DNA of 64,000 bases from Calonectria ilicicola (lineage: Eukaryota > Ascomycota > Sordariomycetes > Hypocreales > Nectriaceae). The notes beneath the pieces were generated by a model, which was not told where the DNA came from, made no database searches, and saw nothing but the letters and a program-made list of their open reading frames with translations. The position numbers and the translations under genes were made by a program. This document shows positions 22,768-34,956 of this stretch, piece after piece. How positions within the stretch are numbered: the first letter of the stretch is position 1; each line of letters opens with the position of its first letter. The DNA lies in assembly GCA_020809705.1 (NCBI GenBank), contig CP085826.1, forward strand, positions 4,712,001 through 4,776,000, in the 5' to 3' direction.

Positions 22768-25700
22768 TTTGAGCTGTTGTGTGAAGGAGAGATTGGTGGT
22801 GGTGATGGAGGCAGAGAGCGCGACTGGGAAGAAGCTCCAGCGGGGGGAGGGGAGCTATGTCGGCGATGGCGGGGTCCTTGGGGATGGTGGGGTAGCGAGC
22901 ACGCTTGTCGGTATGAAGATACCGCGACAGCTCTTCGGCTCACGAATTATCCGCGATGACACCCAGGAGCACAGAACACGGGCGATTGGTCGGAGTATGT
23001 GTGAAATAGAAAGGTAGAGGTTTAGAGGAGAAAGAAGGAGAGGAAGGAGGAAGCTGGCGGGTGAGGGGATTTTGTAGCACGGCCAGAGGACAACCACCCA
23101 AGCTCAGACTACCGCAGATTCCCATCGGTGACACACCCGGGGGCCGGCCGGAGGAAGAAGCTACCCACGTACCTTCCCAAGTGTGTTTCCCACCCCCGGC
23201 CGTCTCAGAAAGTGCGGGCGGCGTCCCTTGGATAGTCCCAGTTCGGGGGGACGCCGCTAAGACGGCGGTTAGCCGTGCCTCTTGCGGATGGGGGTCTGGG
23301 GCGGATCTAGAGACAGCCAGGTAGTCGAGCATACCTCCCAAGCGTTGCCACTTTTTGAACGCCGAGAAAAAAAAAAATAACAACATCCTAGACACTTTGA
23401 TATCTCCACGCCATAGCTCGCTCTCGGTGAATTGGCCAGCGTAGCATCGCCATTTTGCAGGAAGGCAGGCAATGTAATTGCTGGCAGTGGGACTGGGCAC
23501 CTTGCTGTGACTGCTACTACGAGTCGTACGCATACAAAATATTTTCACATATCGGCGCGGGAAACCGCCCAGCTTCACCTAGGAAGCTTGTGACTGCTTT
23601 CCCTTCCCAGCGAGCCATCCATACAGACAGACAGAGGGGGTGTTCATCTGTGATTCACGGATCTATGGAAACCTTCCAGGAGGCTGGACCGGGCCGGTCA
23701 TTTTTTTTTTTGACTGCCTGCAGGAATCGGACTTCTGCAGACCAGCGAGCGACAGCTGCGTCGTGCCGGGGAACCCAGCGTCATGGTGGTGGTGGTGGAG
23801 GGCAGCGGCGGCGTTGGAGCGCCGCAACATCAGCACGAGCATGGGATAGACTTCTGGGCGCGCCTCTCCCGGGAACAGACAAAATGTCACGGGGCCACCT
23901 GTGGGCATGTCATGACATGGGGATATGACATGAATGGGAGGCAAGGAGGAAAAAGAAATAATAATGGAAAAGAATAAAATAAAATAAAATAACTACTCCA
24001 GAAACATGGGGGGTGGGGGGCGTGTGAGAAGCGAGAGCAATAAGAGCACCAGTGAGTGTGGGAGGCGGCTACGGTCACCAGGTCCGCCCGGGGCGGAAAC
24101 AGATGGGATAGGACGGGCGGAGCGGGAGACATTGGTCAAAAGAGATCCATAGCACGGAGATGGGTCATCGATCCATGGCTCACCTGGAGGGCTGATCGAT
24201 GACTGAATAGCCGGACGGCTGGGCGATATGGCTCGATACAAAATGGCACGCACGGCACCCGCCGGTCTTAGTCCCTGTCTTGTTAGCTGGAGATTGGGGG
24301 TGCAATCCAACTATGAGAAAACGGGGCCGCCCTCTCGGTCTTGTTTGCGACGAGGAGTGCAACTCATGAGACACTCACACACAATCTCTTTTGCTCACAG
24401 CTTGCCATTGGCCAATCAGCACATGTTGATAGTCGACGGGGCTGTCCCCTCCTTGACTAGAGTTTGTTGCTTTTGTCTCATCTCATCTCAACCAGCGATC
24501 GGCAACTTGCTCTCTTCGTCTATGCGCTTCGCATGACTCTATGTCGTCGAGCTATTCTGTCTCTGCCGTCTCGTGCCAAGAAGCTTCTAAACACCGAAGC
24601 ATTCGCTGCGTGCTCGTGACCTGTCGCAATGTCTCTTGATGGTGTGGCTAACCTGACGTGAAAAAAAATTCTTCCCTTCCCTTCTTTCCCCTCAACGATC
24701 CTTGGTTCGTATTTTTTTGGTCCACGCAGGCCAACATCACCCTACCGCAGGGCGCCTTACCTCAAGAGAATTTGTGCACCACACACTTTACCTCAAGAGA
24801 ATCTTGTGCACCGCGCTTTACCCCTAGAGGCTGCGATGTCCCACACGCCTGAAGCCGGCGTTGCGGCCACAACCTGTGGTTTCGCCATGGCTTCCCATGT
24901 CATGGACAAAGGGAAGACCAGTCAAGGATCCACGTTTGCTTCGCCTTGGCCATTCCTCAATGCCGAGGTTGTACGTACCACGTCCAGAGCTCAAACCAAG
25001 TCTCTTGGAAGCCCGCTAAGCCCTTGATCCCTGTCCCGCAGCTCTCCCACACACAGAGCCTCAGCATGCACCTACAAGGTGGTCTCGCAGGTGGTATTTC
25101 CTGCCGATGCGCGCATCTTGCAGCCATCTACATATCTCAGGGACTGGGCCAAGAGGTGATCAACGCGCCCCCCCTCCCCTCACCTTCAGGCCCACGGCAC
25201 CGCCAGCCATGCCCAGGCCCGGCCCATGATAACTTTTACGCCAACGATCACCAACCCCAATCTCCATATTGTGAGCTCGAGCTCCGAGCTCCAGGTCCGA
25301 GCCCCAGCTCGGCGGACGAGTGCGGGGTGCAGTTGTCGGCCGCCGTCGTCATCCAGAGCTATCGTCGGCGAAGGAGAGCTCCCAAACCAGCAAATCAACC
25401 GGTCATAAAATAAAACAAAAACCACCCGCCCACCACAAGGTGAATACAGCAGCTACAAAGTATACCAGACACCACACCCACCTTTCCCAAGTCCCAAGTC
25501 CCAACCCCGGTCGGGGGCCTGTAAAAGTCCAATATAGCTAAGAACCCGGTCCGACACCCACCGGACATCGTAGCAAAATGCAGTCTGCGCGGACTTGAGA
25601 ACCAACATGGGGCTCGGTGACTTCCCGTCGTTGCAAACGAAATGACCCGGGGCTGTGTCTTGTCTCGTTTGCCTGGACGATCTCCATCCATAACCGCACT

Positions 25701-27956
25701 TGAGCCTTGGCTCATCACTTCCGCCCACCTTGCACGCTTTGTTTATTCCCACAAGACGAGCACCTACCCCACCCCCACGGAGGTTGAAGACCGGCCACGC
25801 AGAGTGGTCTTGACGCTCTTTGTAGGTCCACGAATCCCCGTCCCCCGCCCTGTACGCGGCCCTTTCCTTGTACGCCTCACACCCCCCTGTGTCCCCGTCG
25901 TTCAGTTGCTGTAATGTAATTATTGCGCGCCTGCGTTCGCTTCACTTCACTTCACGCCTCATGGTCCACGTCGTTGGCCATCATGAGAGCTGATGGATGG
26001 GGGATCTACCCACACCGAGCCAGTCAACCCAATCGCTACAGGCCATTTCAATCCACACCCCCCTCTTCCCTGTTTAACACATCGGATGGCTCGCCTTCCT
26101 GCTCAAAAAAGGAAGTCTGGCTGTGTGGCCGGCACGTTGCAAATCGCAACTAGTTCAATGACTAAGTCGGCTATTCCATTGGCGCGCATTTCTCTCCCCC
26201 CTCAGCCGGCAGCTGTCGCAGATGTGACCGACTTGCCTTCGCGCCATCTTGACAGTTCTTGTTTGTGGTTTTTTTCCATAAGGAAGTTTACGCCGATGTC
26301 TCATCCAGATAAGCCTAGCTCCGACCTCGGCTTTCGGTGTGCGGTGTACCCCAACTTTTAGCAAACCGGTGACGTTTAATAAGGTTAAACTGGAACAGTG
26401 AGGAAGAAGCCCAGACAGATCCAGACCAATTCGTAATAAATTTTTTTCCCTTGAGAAGGCGGTTCGGGGTAGGGCTGAGGAATGCCGAAGAAGGCATCTC
26501 ATCTCAACCGTGTCTGGCAATCCGTCACTAGTATGCACCACAACGTGCGCGCCCCGGACCCCAGGCACTTCCCGCATCCCGCTGCTCCAGCCCTCGCAGT
26601 CGGCATCGGGCGTCCAGGAGTGCCATCCATCTCAGCAAAATAATAGATCCTTGAAGCTTCCAGTGCTCCCCCCCCTCCGGGAATGTCGGCGGTCCTCATC
26701 CCCTCCGTGCGACCGGCCAAGCTGCAATCCAACCAGGTCCCGGAGCTGGACAGCTTGCCGGCCCAACAACTGACGCGCCTGAGACATTTTCCTTATCTTG
26801 ACCGGAGTTGAGCGACACCAAACTCCAGTCGTTCTGCTCACCCTTAACCTCTAGAGGACGAGTGCCGTGACGTGCTGCAGATGGCGCGCATCATGTGGGA
26901 TCCGGACCAGGGACCGTGAGCAACTGCACACCTCTGGGGAGCGGCTAATCAAGGATACAAGTGGACTCGGCAGTATTCATGGATGGAAGGGAAGGCGGGT
27001 CAACCTTTCCCTTCAGCCATGTCCCATAAAAGAGACTCGGGCATAATTAGGTGCTGGCCTGTCTCAACATTCACAGCCTCTCCATAGTCGACTACAACCC
27101 ACGGGGTCTCAGCTCATTAGAGTTGGACCGTGTTCAGCGCGGGTACAGCAAATAGCAATGGCTACATCGGGAGTGACCTCATTCAATACTGCCCTCACCC
27201 TTGCAATGACTTCACAGGCGGCCGTCACCAAGATCGGGGCCCCCAGCCGGACCCACACCAGCCAGATCTCCCTCGCTCCCGAAAATCTCCCACCGCAGCA
27301 CAGCGCACAACGCAGCGCTTGCCTGCCTACCTGTCCTGCGCGTACACTGCTGGATCAGACCCGTGCTAGCCATGTCTACATTCAAAAAGCGCCTGACGGG
27401 CTCCAGCAAGTCCACCCATGCGTCAATTGAGCCGCCGCTGTGGGGTCCTGTGTCGTACCATGATCCATACCTGGGGCAGACCCGGCAAAGCCTCCTGCAT
27501 TACGAGGAAACGAAGAGTCAAAGCATTGGCTGTTGGTTGATTCCAAACAAGCCATCCTTCACGGGCGAGACTTAGCTCTCTTGCGGGGTTACCATGCCTC
27601 GCTCCTACTCGTTTAACCCCAGACACAAGGTCTGGTGCTGGATTTGTGTGACCATTGTCTAAAAAGGTGATAAATTTCTCTGGAACCGGAATAATAATTA
27701 CAAAGGCCACTCCCTTGCACACCAAAAGCCACGGACACTGCAGGTACCCAGGTCATGGTGCATTCTATATGAGCATGGAAGCCATCGATCATCTCGCAGC
27801 CGCATATGGCGTGGGTGAGCCAGCGTGGTAGCGGCCACACACACTCTCCGAACCCCGAGCTCAGAGCCCGAGAAGTTCCCTTTGTCATGAACCACTCCTG
27901 TCAAACCCAACGCTTTTCACGCTCCAACTTCGGCAACCGGCATCGCCTTGGATGCT
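22768..27956. other. 5.2 kb intergenic between PYC and MPC1
   Basis: Holds the PYC promoter and 5' leader (purine-rich on the + strand, so pyrimidine-rich on the PYC strand, roughly 22780-23060) and then sequence without a supported gene. Scattered frames of up to ~155 codons (for example 24946-25413 +) are compositionally biased and have no domain. An imperfect tandem duplication lies at 24757-24832. The stretch is long for an intergenic region and could hide non-coding transcripts, which cannot be seen by eye. Confidence 0.45.
24757..24832 (+). repeat. imperfect tandem repeat, ~30 bp unit
   Basis: TTACCTCAAGAGAAT(C)TTGTGCACC occurs at 24757 and again at 24788, with a third degenerate start (TTACCCCTAGAGG) at 24818. 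About 2.5 units. Confidence 0.6.
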
Positions 27957-28691
27957 TTATTTGCTCTCCAGCTTGGCCTTGGCAGCCTCAGCGGCGGCGG
28001 CCATCTCCTCCTTGCCTCCCCAGTAGTGGTAGTTAAGCCATCGGTAGCCCTGAGTCAGCTGGGCACCCTCGTTGACAAAGTGGCAGGCGAAGAGAAGGTA
28101 GTTTCGGGGAGTGACAGCGAGAGAGTAGCGCATAAAGGTTGCAGCGTAGATGATCAGTGCACCTGTCATCTGTCCCGAGATCCTACAAGTTCGGTGAGTC
28201 AGGAACGGGTTTCCGCGGTACCCGTGGGGGGGGGGTTTCTTACATGTCAGGGCTCTTCTGGGTGTCCAAGATGGCGGCAATGGGGATACCGAAGTTGGAT
28301 GCGGGGCCCCAGAAATCTAAACAAGTGTTTGGTTAGCCAATATTCTCTTTGCTCATGCTGGCCCTGAACAAGGACCCTCGAGACATATCACGGCGCCTTC
28401 GGACGCATGTCGGCATCGTTCCGACAGCCAATTGACAATCACAGCAGCTTGTTTACACATGCAAGCTTCCCCTTAACCACGATTTCTTTCTTTTTGGGTC
28501 GGTCGTGGTGGCCAGGGCGGCTTTGCAGCTGTGGGATCGAACATTTGGCTGGTCGGCGGATATATCGGAGGCGGGCAAGGGAAAAAAAAATTGGACTCTA
28601 CAATGAAGGGAGACGTACGGGTCGAGCAGAAGTAGTCCGAAACCGGGTTCGACCGGATCTTTGCGTTGATTGCCTTGAAAACTGCTGCCAT
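27957..28691 (-). CDS. MPC1: mitochondrial pyruvate carrier subunit MPC1
   Basis: Three exons, 28691..28619, 28316..28244 and 28182..27957, phases 1 and 2, 123 aa. The sequence starts MAAVFKAINAKIRSNPVSDY; the exon 1/2 join gives STHFWGPASNFGIPIAAI, and exon 3 gives ISGQMTGALIIYAATFMRY and TPRNYLLFACHFVNEGAQL. The HFWGP..N.G.P, FMR and PRN.LL..CH..NE..Q patterns are the MPC1 signature, with two to three predicted membrane helices in the inner mitochondrial membrane. MPC1 pairs with an MPC2/MPC3 subunit (not in this window) to import pyruvate. Length is close to the 109-130 aa of characterised MPC1 proteins. Intron 2 carries a run of Cs just after the donor. Intron 1 is large for the locus (302 nt). 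Confidence 0.93.
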
Positions 28692-30001
28692 CTTGAAGGA
28701 TCGTGAGCCGTCACTCGGGTGCGCGGTGTCGTTGAGGATGTGGTTGAAGCCCAGATACGCTCCAAATTCAACGTCGCCCCGAAAATTGGCGGCGATGTTG
28801 AGAGGTCACGTGCCACGGCTCCTGTTTTACGATTATTCCCCCCCAACGGCTAGAAAGCTTGCTTAACTCCGACCTCGCCCTGTAACATGGTAAACCCGAA
28901 GCACGATATCTAGATAGTTATCAAACTGTTGAGCAAGCATTTGTTTTCTAAATTTTGGCCATGGTATGATACCATACTTTACTAGCCTGGCTATGAGTGC
29001 AGCGGCGCATCCACAGGACGTTGACTGTCTGATTGTTGCTTTTGATGGTCGCCGCCACACAAGGGCCACACCAGAGCCACCAGGCACACGCACACACCAG
29101 GCAGGCACAGACGGCCAGCCTCCCGGGAGTGGGTCAGTTCAAGGTGTGAGTGAGCCCGGAACGGAAACCTATGGCGGAACGGGGCATTCTCGTGATCTTT
29201 TCCACCTCAAAGTGAAATTTAGCTGCATCTAATTTTGTATTTATTTTCTAATCCTAGCTACTCTTGGTCATCATTAAAGCCCCCCAAGGCCACCAGGGTT
29301 GGCTAGGCCAAGGGGGGCGTGTGCGATGAGTTACACGAAACGGAAACCTGGGGGAGCAACATGCCCGAAAAGTCATCGGCATCTTACACCGTGGTGGCCT
29401 CTCCGCTGCCCCGGAGGAGCTAGCATCGAAAGATCCACCAAAACAGGGCATAGATCCAGGGCGGGGGGAGCATTGGTCGGGATGGTGGTGAACGACGGAC
29501 ACGTCCCGAGCGGGCGTTTCGGGCCCGGGAATCCAGTCCCGGGGTCTCCCGAACTCCAGTCATACGGACGGCTTGCTTCGGGAAGGGTTGCCGCCTTTGA
29601 TAGTTTCTCTTCGCTAATGAATTGCCCTTTGCCGAGGCTTCACCTTAGGACATGTATGTCCATCGGCATAGTTCACCTTGAACATCTCTGACACCGAATG
29701 CCGGTGCCTCAGCCCTCCGATGACCTCGGGAAATGACCCCGTCACAGGGAATGAAAACTAGCCGGGGCTCGTTCGAATGTGAGTTGTAGAAATCAAGTCC
29801 TTGCCAGATCACGGGTCGTTGAAGAAAAGTTGACGTGGCGATCGGCGTCGAGGAGTTTTACCCGTCAGTCGCGTGTCTCGTTCCCCTACAAGGTTGCGAG
29901 TTGCATCTTGTGATACACGCCCCCCCTTCCTACTATAGGATTATTCTGCAGCAGACTATCGTCCTGCAGGAAACGGTCTTCTCCCGTTCCCGGAAGTGCA
30001 T
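28692..30001. other. intergenic between MPC1 and the PGAP4-like gene
   Basis: MPC1 promoter on the left and 3' flank of the glycosyltransferase gene on the right. No supported gene; open frames at 28863-29232 and 29299-29691 have no recognisable content. Confidence 0.45.
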
Positions 30002-31267
30002 TCATCCCAGAGGCCATGGACCCTTCTCGAAGCTGAAGTTCCACGTCGTCTTGAGATACCCCGAATCAGAGGAACCCCTGATTCCAATGTGCTGCAGCAC
30101 GCTAGGTACCATGACCCATTTCTTCAAGCCTTCCTTGTCGGCAACCATGTCGATAAAAGAGTCTCCGGCAAGCTCGTGGGGAGGTGCTCTCAGCTCCTGC
30201 TCCAACATTTCGAGGTTCCTGTGCGGCATTGCAAGTCCCTGTGCACAGCACCCGTAATTTGGCATCTCGTGAACGCCAACTCGATACGGCTTGACTAATA
30301 ATCTTCCTGCCATAAAGTACAGCGCAATGTATGCTGCCATCCAAAAGGTAATGATGGCAATCAGGTCGAGGTTGGCCTTGATGAGATCAGTCGCCTTCAG
30401 CGGTTTCATGGCAGGAGATCTCCAACGCCAAAAGAGCACAGTTCCGGTGACCACAACGAAGAGGACGAGGCTGTTACCGAGGTAAACATACCAATCTTCA
30501 GAGTTCCAGCCCAGGTAAGTCTCGGTATAAAACAATCGCAGGTAGAGCCAATCTTGGCCGTTGGTTCGTGTCTCAACTTCGTCCACGGATCGGGTAAGTC
30601 GTTTGAACCAATCTCGAGAGGCAATGACATCATCTTCAACCAGGATAAAATAATCGGCTCCTTGGCTTCGGCAAGCCCCCATCAAGTTTGCATAATCCGT
30701 CTGTACGTGTTTGTTCCTTGAATCATCGGGCAACCAGCGGGCCGAAGCATTTGTGATGGCATGGTATCCAGCTTCATTTCCAGCCCCTTCGTCCCCGTAA
30801 ACAAAGACTTCATCCGCAATGTTGCTGAGCCAGTCTTGGCCATATGCAGGATGAGTCTTTGGATCAATCTCGCCCAATAACACCTTCAAGTTGACTCTCT
30901 TGCGTTCCTCAAAGCTCAGGCTGTCCACCAAAGAAGCAATCGTCTTTCCAACAAAGTTCTCCCGTTCTCGGCGAATGCTTGGAATTCCTATGCAAACGCG
31001 AACTCCCTCTGGCTCCTTTTCATTTTTAGATTCCTCGTTCCCGCCGGGATATACCCAAGGTTTGGCCGCAGTTGCAGGCGTTGTGGCGACCTTCTCGAGG
31101 AACTCTCCGGCTTCGGCTTCGCGCACGGCAGAGTATGATTGAGTGTAGGCGCGGGTCTGGTCGTAGAAGGGCGTCGACGGATCGTGAAATGAATGTGTTT
31201 GGCAATATCGAAAAAAGATGAGCCAGACGACTCCCAGCGCAAGATTAATTACGATGATTGACTTCAT
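30002..31267 (-). CDS. PGAP4-like Golgi glycosyltransferase (GPI side-chain GalNAc-transferase type)
   Basis: Single exon, 421 aa. Residues 4-20 form an N-terminal membrane anchor. A GT-A-like half follows (VCIGIPSIRRERENFVGKTI at ~91-110, then YGDEGAGNEAGYHAI and DYANLMGAC), with the metal-binding acidic cluster VEDDV at 210-214. Two further hydrophobic segments (~262-280 and ~301-320) interrupt the catalytic region before the C-terminal half (GCCAQGLAMPHR, HIGIRGSSD). This layout, a glycosyltransferase domain split by a tandem pair of membrane segments with an EDD motif, is the hallmark of PGAP4 (TMEM246), which adds GalNAc to GPI-anchor glycans in the Golgi in mammals. Fungal relatives are mostly uncharacterised, so donor and acceptor are inference. 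The start is the first in-frame ATG before the anchor. Confidence 0.72.
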   Translation of the reverse strand: MKSIIVINLALGVVWLIFFRYCQTHSFHDPSTPFYDQTRAYTQSYSAVREAEAGEFLEKVATTPATAAKPWVYPGGNEESKNEKEPEGVRVCIGIPSIRRERENFVGKTIASLVDSLSFEERKRVNLKVLLGEIDPKTHPAYGQDWLSNIADEVFVYGDEGAGNEAGYHAITNASARWLPDDSRNKHVQTDYANLMGACRSQGADYFILVEDDVIASRDWFKRLTRSVDEVETRTNGQDWLYLRLFYTETYLGWNSEDWYVYLGNSLVLFVVVTGTVLFWRWRSPAMKPLKATDLIKANLDLIAIITFWMAAYIALYFMAGRLLVKPYRVGVHEMPNYGCCAQGLAMPHRNLEMLEQELRAPPHELAGDSFIDMVADKEGLKKWVMVPSVLQHIGIRGSSDSGYLKTTWNFSFEKGPWPLG

Positions 31268-33207
31268 GGTTCGTGAACGACAGACTTGGGCAGTCGGTTA
31301 CATAACAATGGGTTCGCTTCGCTTCAAATCAACCAAAAAAACACTGCCAATATCAGTAAGACGTAGTTTCTTCTCAAGAACAAGACGTTATGGCCATACC
31401 ATTTACTAAAAAAACAGATATCAAGGCAGCTCCATCGAAAACGGCGATGGAAGTCTTCTAGCGGCATGCAGGGGACGAAGGTGAACAGGACCAACACGCT
31501 GTCTCAGCGGGGAGAAGTGTTTTAATGCAGCTCCAGACGCCAGGCGGGGAGAGAACAAAGCGAAAGTCACCCCAATCCCATTTGAGCTTCTACCTAATTT
31601 GGGGGCTTTCTTCAGGGATCGGCAGTCTGAGAAAGCTGGAGGCTGAGCCAGTAAGTGGACCGAGTCATGGATTTAGCTCAGCATGTTTCGTGTAGTTAGG
31701 GGTGCAACGCAGCGCCAGAGAGATTGAGCTGATAGGTCTAAGGATACAGCTGGGTCTTCATGCACGGTAGGGCATCCGCTCCCCGCAAGGACGGGCCTTG
31801 CGAGGCGCCGGAGGCTTTCTTTTTTGTTTCTCTTCTTCTATGCGGCTTAGATACAGTGCCACGTTCACGCCATTGAACTCGTTCCTTTCCCGGTTGCCAG
31901 AAAGACGTCGCATCAAAGCAGAGAACGCTGGTCTTTGGCGTCCAAATCAACCCGGCTGACCCGTAATCACGATGGTCGGGGGCCTAGACCTGGCCCGATT
32001 CTCGAGACAGGGGATAGGGGACATCTGGCCAATCCACGCTAGCCAGATCGCTGTCCGGCGAGTCGCCGCAGTTTCGTTTAACGGACGTCGGCACTTGGAC
32101 AGGGCTTCTGTTCTGCAGAGCATTGTGGTGTGTTCAGCCCTGCCCTGTAGACGCCAGCTCCTCAGCTGCGCGGAGTGGTGGTGCTGGCTGTCGGCGACAT
32201 TAGAGTTGAAAAGGATGGCCAAGGCATTTCCGATCATCTGGTGATCTAGCAAGCGCCTCGAGATCCATCCGCACACACGCTCTGCCCTCCATCTCTCTTC
32301 AGCGTCAGGGCGCTGAGATGATCCCTGAACCAGCAGCCAATCCGACAAGGCCGCCGACGCCCCTCCCTCTAAAAATCGCCTGCGGAAGCCGCCGAGCCCG
32401 CAGGATGGCAAAAAAGTGGACGTCGGTGGCGCTGCCCTGGAACTTGAGAGCACCTGAGTGGGGGGCTGAGGGTCCCCGTCGGCCGCTGAAGATTCATGTC
32501 AGAAATACCTTGCTTGTTCCAGTACAGGGCCAAGCAGCGCCGAGCATCACTGCGACGTCACAGAGCGGCTGCCATGGTCCCAATGTCCCTTGGCAAACAC
32601 CAAGGGTAGCGTGGCAGGAGACGGGAAATGCAGCAACGCGTGTCTGCCAAGTAGCTGAACAATTAAAGAGCCCTCCCGTAGCGCGCCCCTTTACAAGCCA
32701 AGCAAACCCTATCCGTGGTCATGTAGCGTCACCAAATCTACGCAGGAGTCACAGTGACACACCAATGTGTCCAAGCAGACACACCATTCTGTCACAGTGG
32801 TCAATTAAAATATCCGGTCCGCTTTTGCTTACTCTCTTGCTTACAGATATGCTTACTCTGCTTTTCAGGACCAATTCCAACTGGGAAATCCCAGGGACTT
32901 GGGGCATAGCCAAAAATGGGTGGGGCGCCTTCAGCGGCCCCCCATGGGGTCACCGGCCATATGTCATATCGCCTCGAATACGAACAAATCTCATTTCCAA
33001 ACTACGCCATCTTTCAGCCGTTGGTGCCAAGGTACAGCCTCACGTCTACTTCTGTCGTGCTATATTTATTATTATTATGTACAATCCAAATCCTGCAGCA
33101 AACTACCAAACCACATAGAAATTCCATGATAGCTGAGCGCAACATTTCATTCCTCGAGACCAATTAATTAGCCTATATATAACCAGTATATGAGCCTAAA
33201 CACTATT
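31268..33207. other. intergenic, 1.9 kb
   Basis: Promoter of the PGAP4-like gene on the left; AT-richer DNA toward the HET gene 3' end on the right. Frames at 31947-32453 (-) and 32318-33118 (+) overlap each other and show no domain or splice support. A patch at 32746-32800 has several short CACAGTG/GTGTC-like inverted words of unknown meaning. Confidence 0.45.
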
Positions 33208-34956
33208 TCATCCATCATTTGTTATCACAACTTCCGGGACATCCGTCGACGATATCACAAGATCCTCAGTAGACTCATCCCCGTCAATTTCGTGCCAACC
33301 AAGTCTCACAACCCATCGATGCATCCAATGTTCTGAGAATGAGTTTACATCGTCTTGGCCACCCTCTTGTGAATCCTCATCATCTTGACTCTCTTGGTGC
33401 TCTTCCTCCAGCATAATGGAGATTCGCACAAATCTTCCCCCAATGCAAACATCGATAGAGCGGTGACCTTCCTTTCTCTCGCCAGTGTTTTCATTAGTGT
33501 CGGGCCAGACAATAGAGTTCACAATATTCGATTTATCAAATGCTCTTAGCAGGTTTCGAGGGCATTTGCTTTGAAGACGAAGCCCGCATTTTGGCCGAGC
33601 CGTTTCGTAGTCACACAACACCATCAACTCAACAGGGTGCCCGTCAATAGTGTAGTCGACAAGGAGCCCCAGTATCCGCGGCACTGGATGGTGCCAACGA
33701 TAGGGCTTTTCTCTCAAAAAGACACGATCGGTGACATCCCATAGGGCCTGTGGGGTGGCTGACACGATGGACATCATTGGATCAGGTGCCATGTGAACCC
33801 CACGCTCTCGATACCTTGATGCTCGGGCTATCGGACCCTTGGGATCTATAAGAAGATAGAAATCGTTATAGTCTAAGGCAAATTCTTGCTGGAATAGAGC
33901 CATGTCGCTTTTCTGAGTGGGCACACATGGTCCAGGAAGGCATCCCACATCGATTCTGCAAAAGCTGTTGGGACCAATTTTCCTCAAAATAAGTCCCTCC
34001 ATTCGGTATTCTCTCTTTAAATTATTTCCAAGACAAAGCATGTATTGGTAGTTGTTCCCACCTGGGCCAACAACCACTCGAATGGGAATATCGCCAGAAA
34101 CTAGGAGCCCTTTGTTGGTGATGGAGATGGAATCCGAGTCATCCCAGAACGGAGTTATTGAGCCACTGTCCAGAAATTCTGCGGGTGATTCTGCGAGAAC
34201 CCCTTTATAGTCATTTGTTTTACCTTGGGGCTGTCGGCCCCATGCAAGAATGGTCATATCGTTATTTCGGCGGAGAATTTCCTCTTGCAACCTGCGGAAC
34301 GCCATCAAACCCTCACCATAGAGAAGCGGCATGTTGACTTTAAATATACCGAGCATGCAGTAAGCAATATCCTCCGTTCTAGTAGTCTGGCGGTGAGCAA
34401 TCCAAGACATCCGTGCCGCAACTGAGCAGTCCTGAAGCTCTCCCTTCCCGATGAGAATGCTACGAGGAACTCCAGTATAATCGCTCAGTATCTTTGCATG
34501 CTCGGTCTTGGTTCCACGATAATTCCACTCAGAGTCATACAATTCCAAATTCTTGGGAGCTATCAGCTCTTGCAGAGTCCAACCTCGAGTAATCCATCTA
34601 CAGTTCCGAAGCTTGGTAATCAGATCGTCGGGGCCGAGGTCTTCCAAATAGACATAGCAAATTTTCGATTCTTTGTACCAGTTAAACATAGAGTTAATCG
34701 ATTCCGTGAGCTCTGCACTACTCGACTTATCGATGCAGCAGGTGTCTACCCAAGCGAATTCGAGCCCTCGGTTGCGAGCAAGTCTGCAAGTCTCTAGAAT
34801 CTTCTTGAATCCTCTTTTCTCTTGATGCGCGCCCGAGCTCATTTCCTGGAATGTCACCTCTTCTGCCCCCCAGGTATGAGATAATGTCGCATAAGGCGGA
34901 ACATTTCCAAACGGAAAGTCCTGTAACTCGAGGGTGGCTGTGTCGATGAGTCTCAT
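33208..34956 (-). CDS. HET-domain protein (heterokaryon-incompatibility type)
   Basis: Single exon, 582 aa. It begins MRLIDTATLELQDFPFGNVP, the usual opening of this family. The HET domain (~20-165) shows YATLSHTWG, then FKKILETCRLARNRGLEFAW, VDTCCIDK.S..ELTESINSM, YVYLEDL and RGWTLQELIAPKNLELYD. A conserved stretch follows (RQTTRTEDIAYCMLGIFKVN, MPLLYGEG, FRRLQEEIL). The C-terminal part (~250-582) has no recognised NACHT, WD or ankyrin module. HET domains act in non-self recognition and programmed cell death in fungi; most genome copies have no assigned partner. There is no membrane segment. It sits in gene-poor, AT-richer DNA, a typical accessory setting. The acidic tail includes a run of EEHQESQDDEDSQEGG. 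Confidence 0.92.
   Translation of the reverse strand: MRLIDTATLELQDFPFGNVPPYATLSHTWGAEEVTFQEMSSGAHQEKRGFKKILETCRLARNRGLEFAWVDTCCIDKSSSAELTESINSMFNWYKESKICYVYLEDLGPDDLITKLRNCRWITRGWTLQELIAPKNLELYDSEWNYRGTKTEHAKILSDYTGVPRSILIGKGELQDCSVAARMSWIAHRQTTRTEDIAYCMLGIFKVNMPLLYGEGLMAFRRLQEEILRRNNDMTILAWGRQPQGKTNDYKGVLAESPAEFLDSGSITPFWDDSDSISITNKGLLVSGDIPIRVVVGPGGNNYQYMLCLGNNLKREYRMEGLILRKIGPNSFCRIDVGCLPGPCVPTQKSDMALFQQEFALDYNDFYLLIDPKGPIARASRYRERGVHMAPDPMMSIVSATPQALWDVTDRVFLREKPYRWHHPVPRILGLLVDYTIDGHPVELMVLCDYETARPKCGLRLQSKCPRNLLRAFDKSNIVNSIVWPDTNENTGERKEGHRSIDVCIGGRFVRISIMLEEEHQESQDDEDSQEGGQDDVNSFSEHWMHRWVVRLGWHEIDGDESTEDLVISSTDVPEVVITNDG

Noticed and set aside
24946..25413. 155-codon plus-strand frame in the PYC-MPC1 space
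   Set aside because: Composition follows local CA/CC-rich sequence, with no domain and no transcript context.
31947..32453. 168-codon minus-strand frame between the PGAP4-like and HET genes
   Set aside because: No recognisable domain, an opposing frame of similar length on the other strand, and no conserved-looking motifs.
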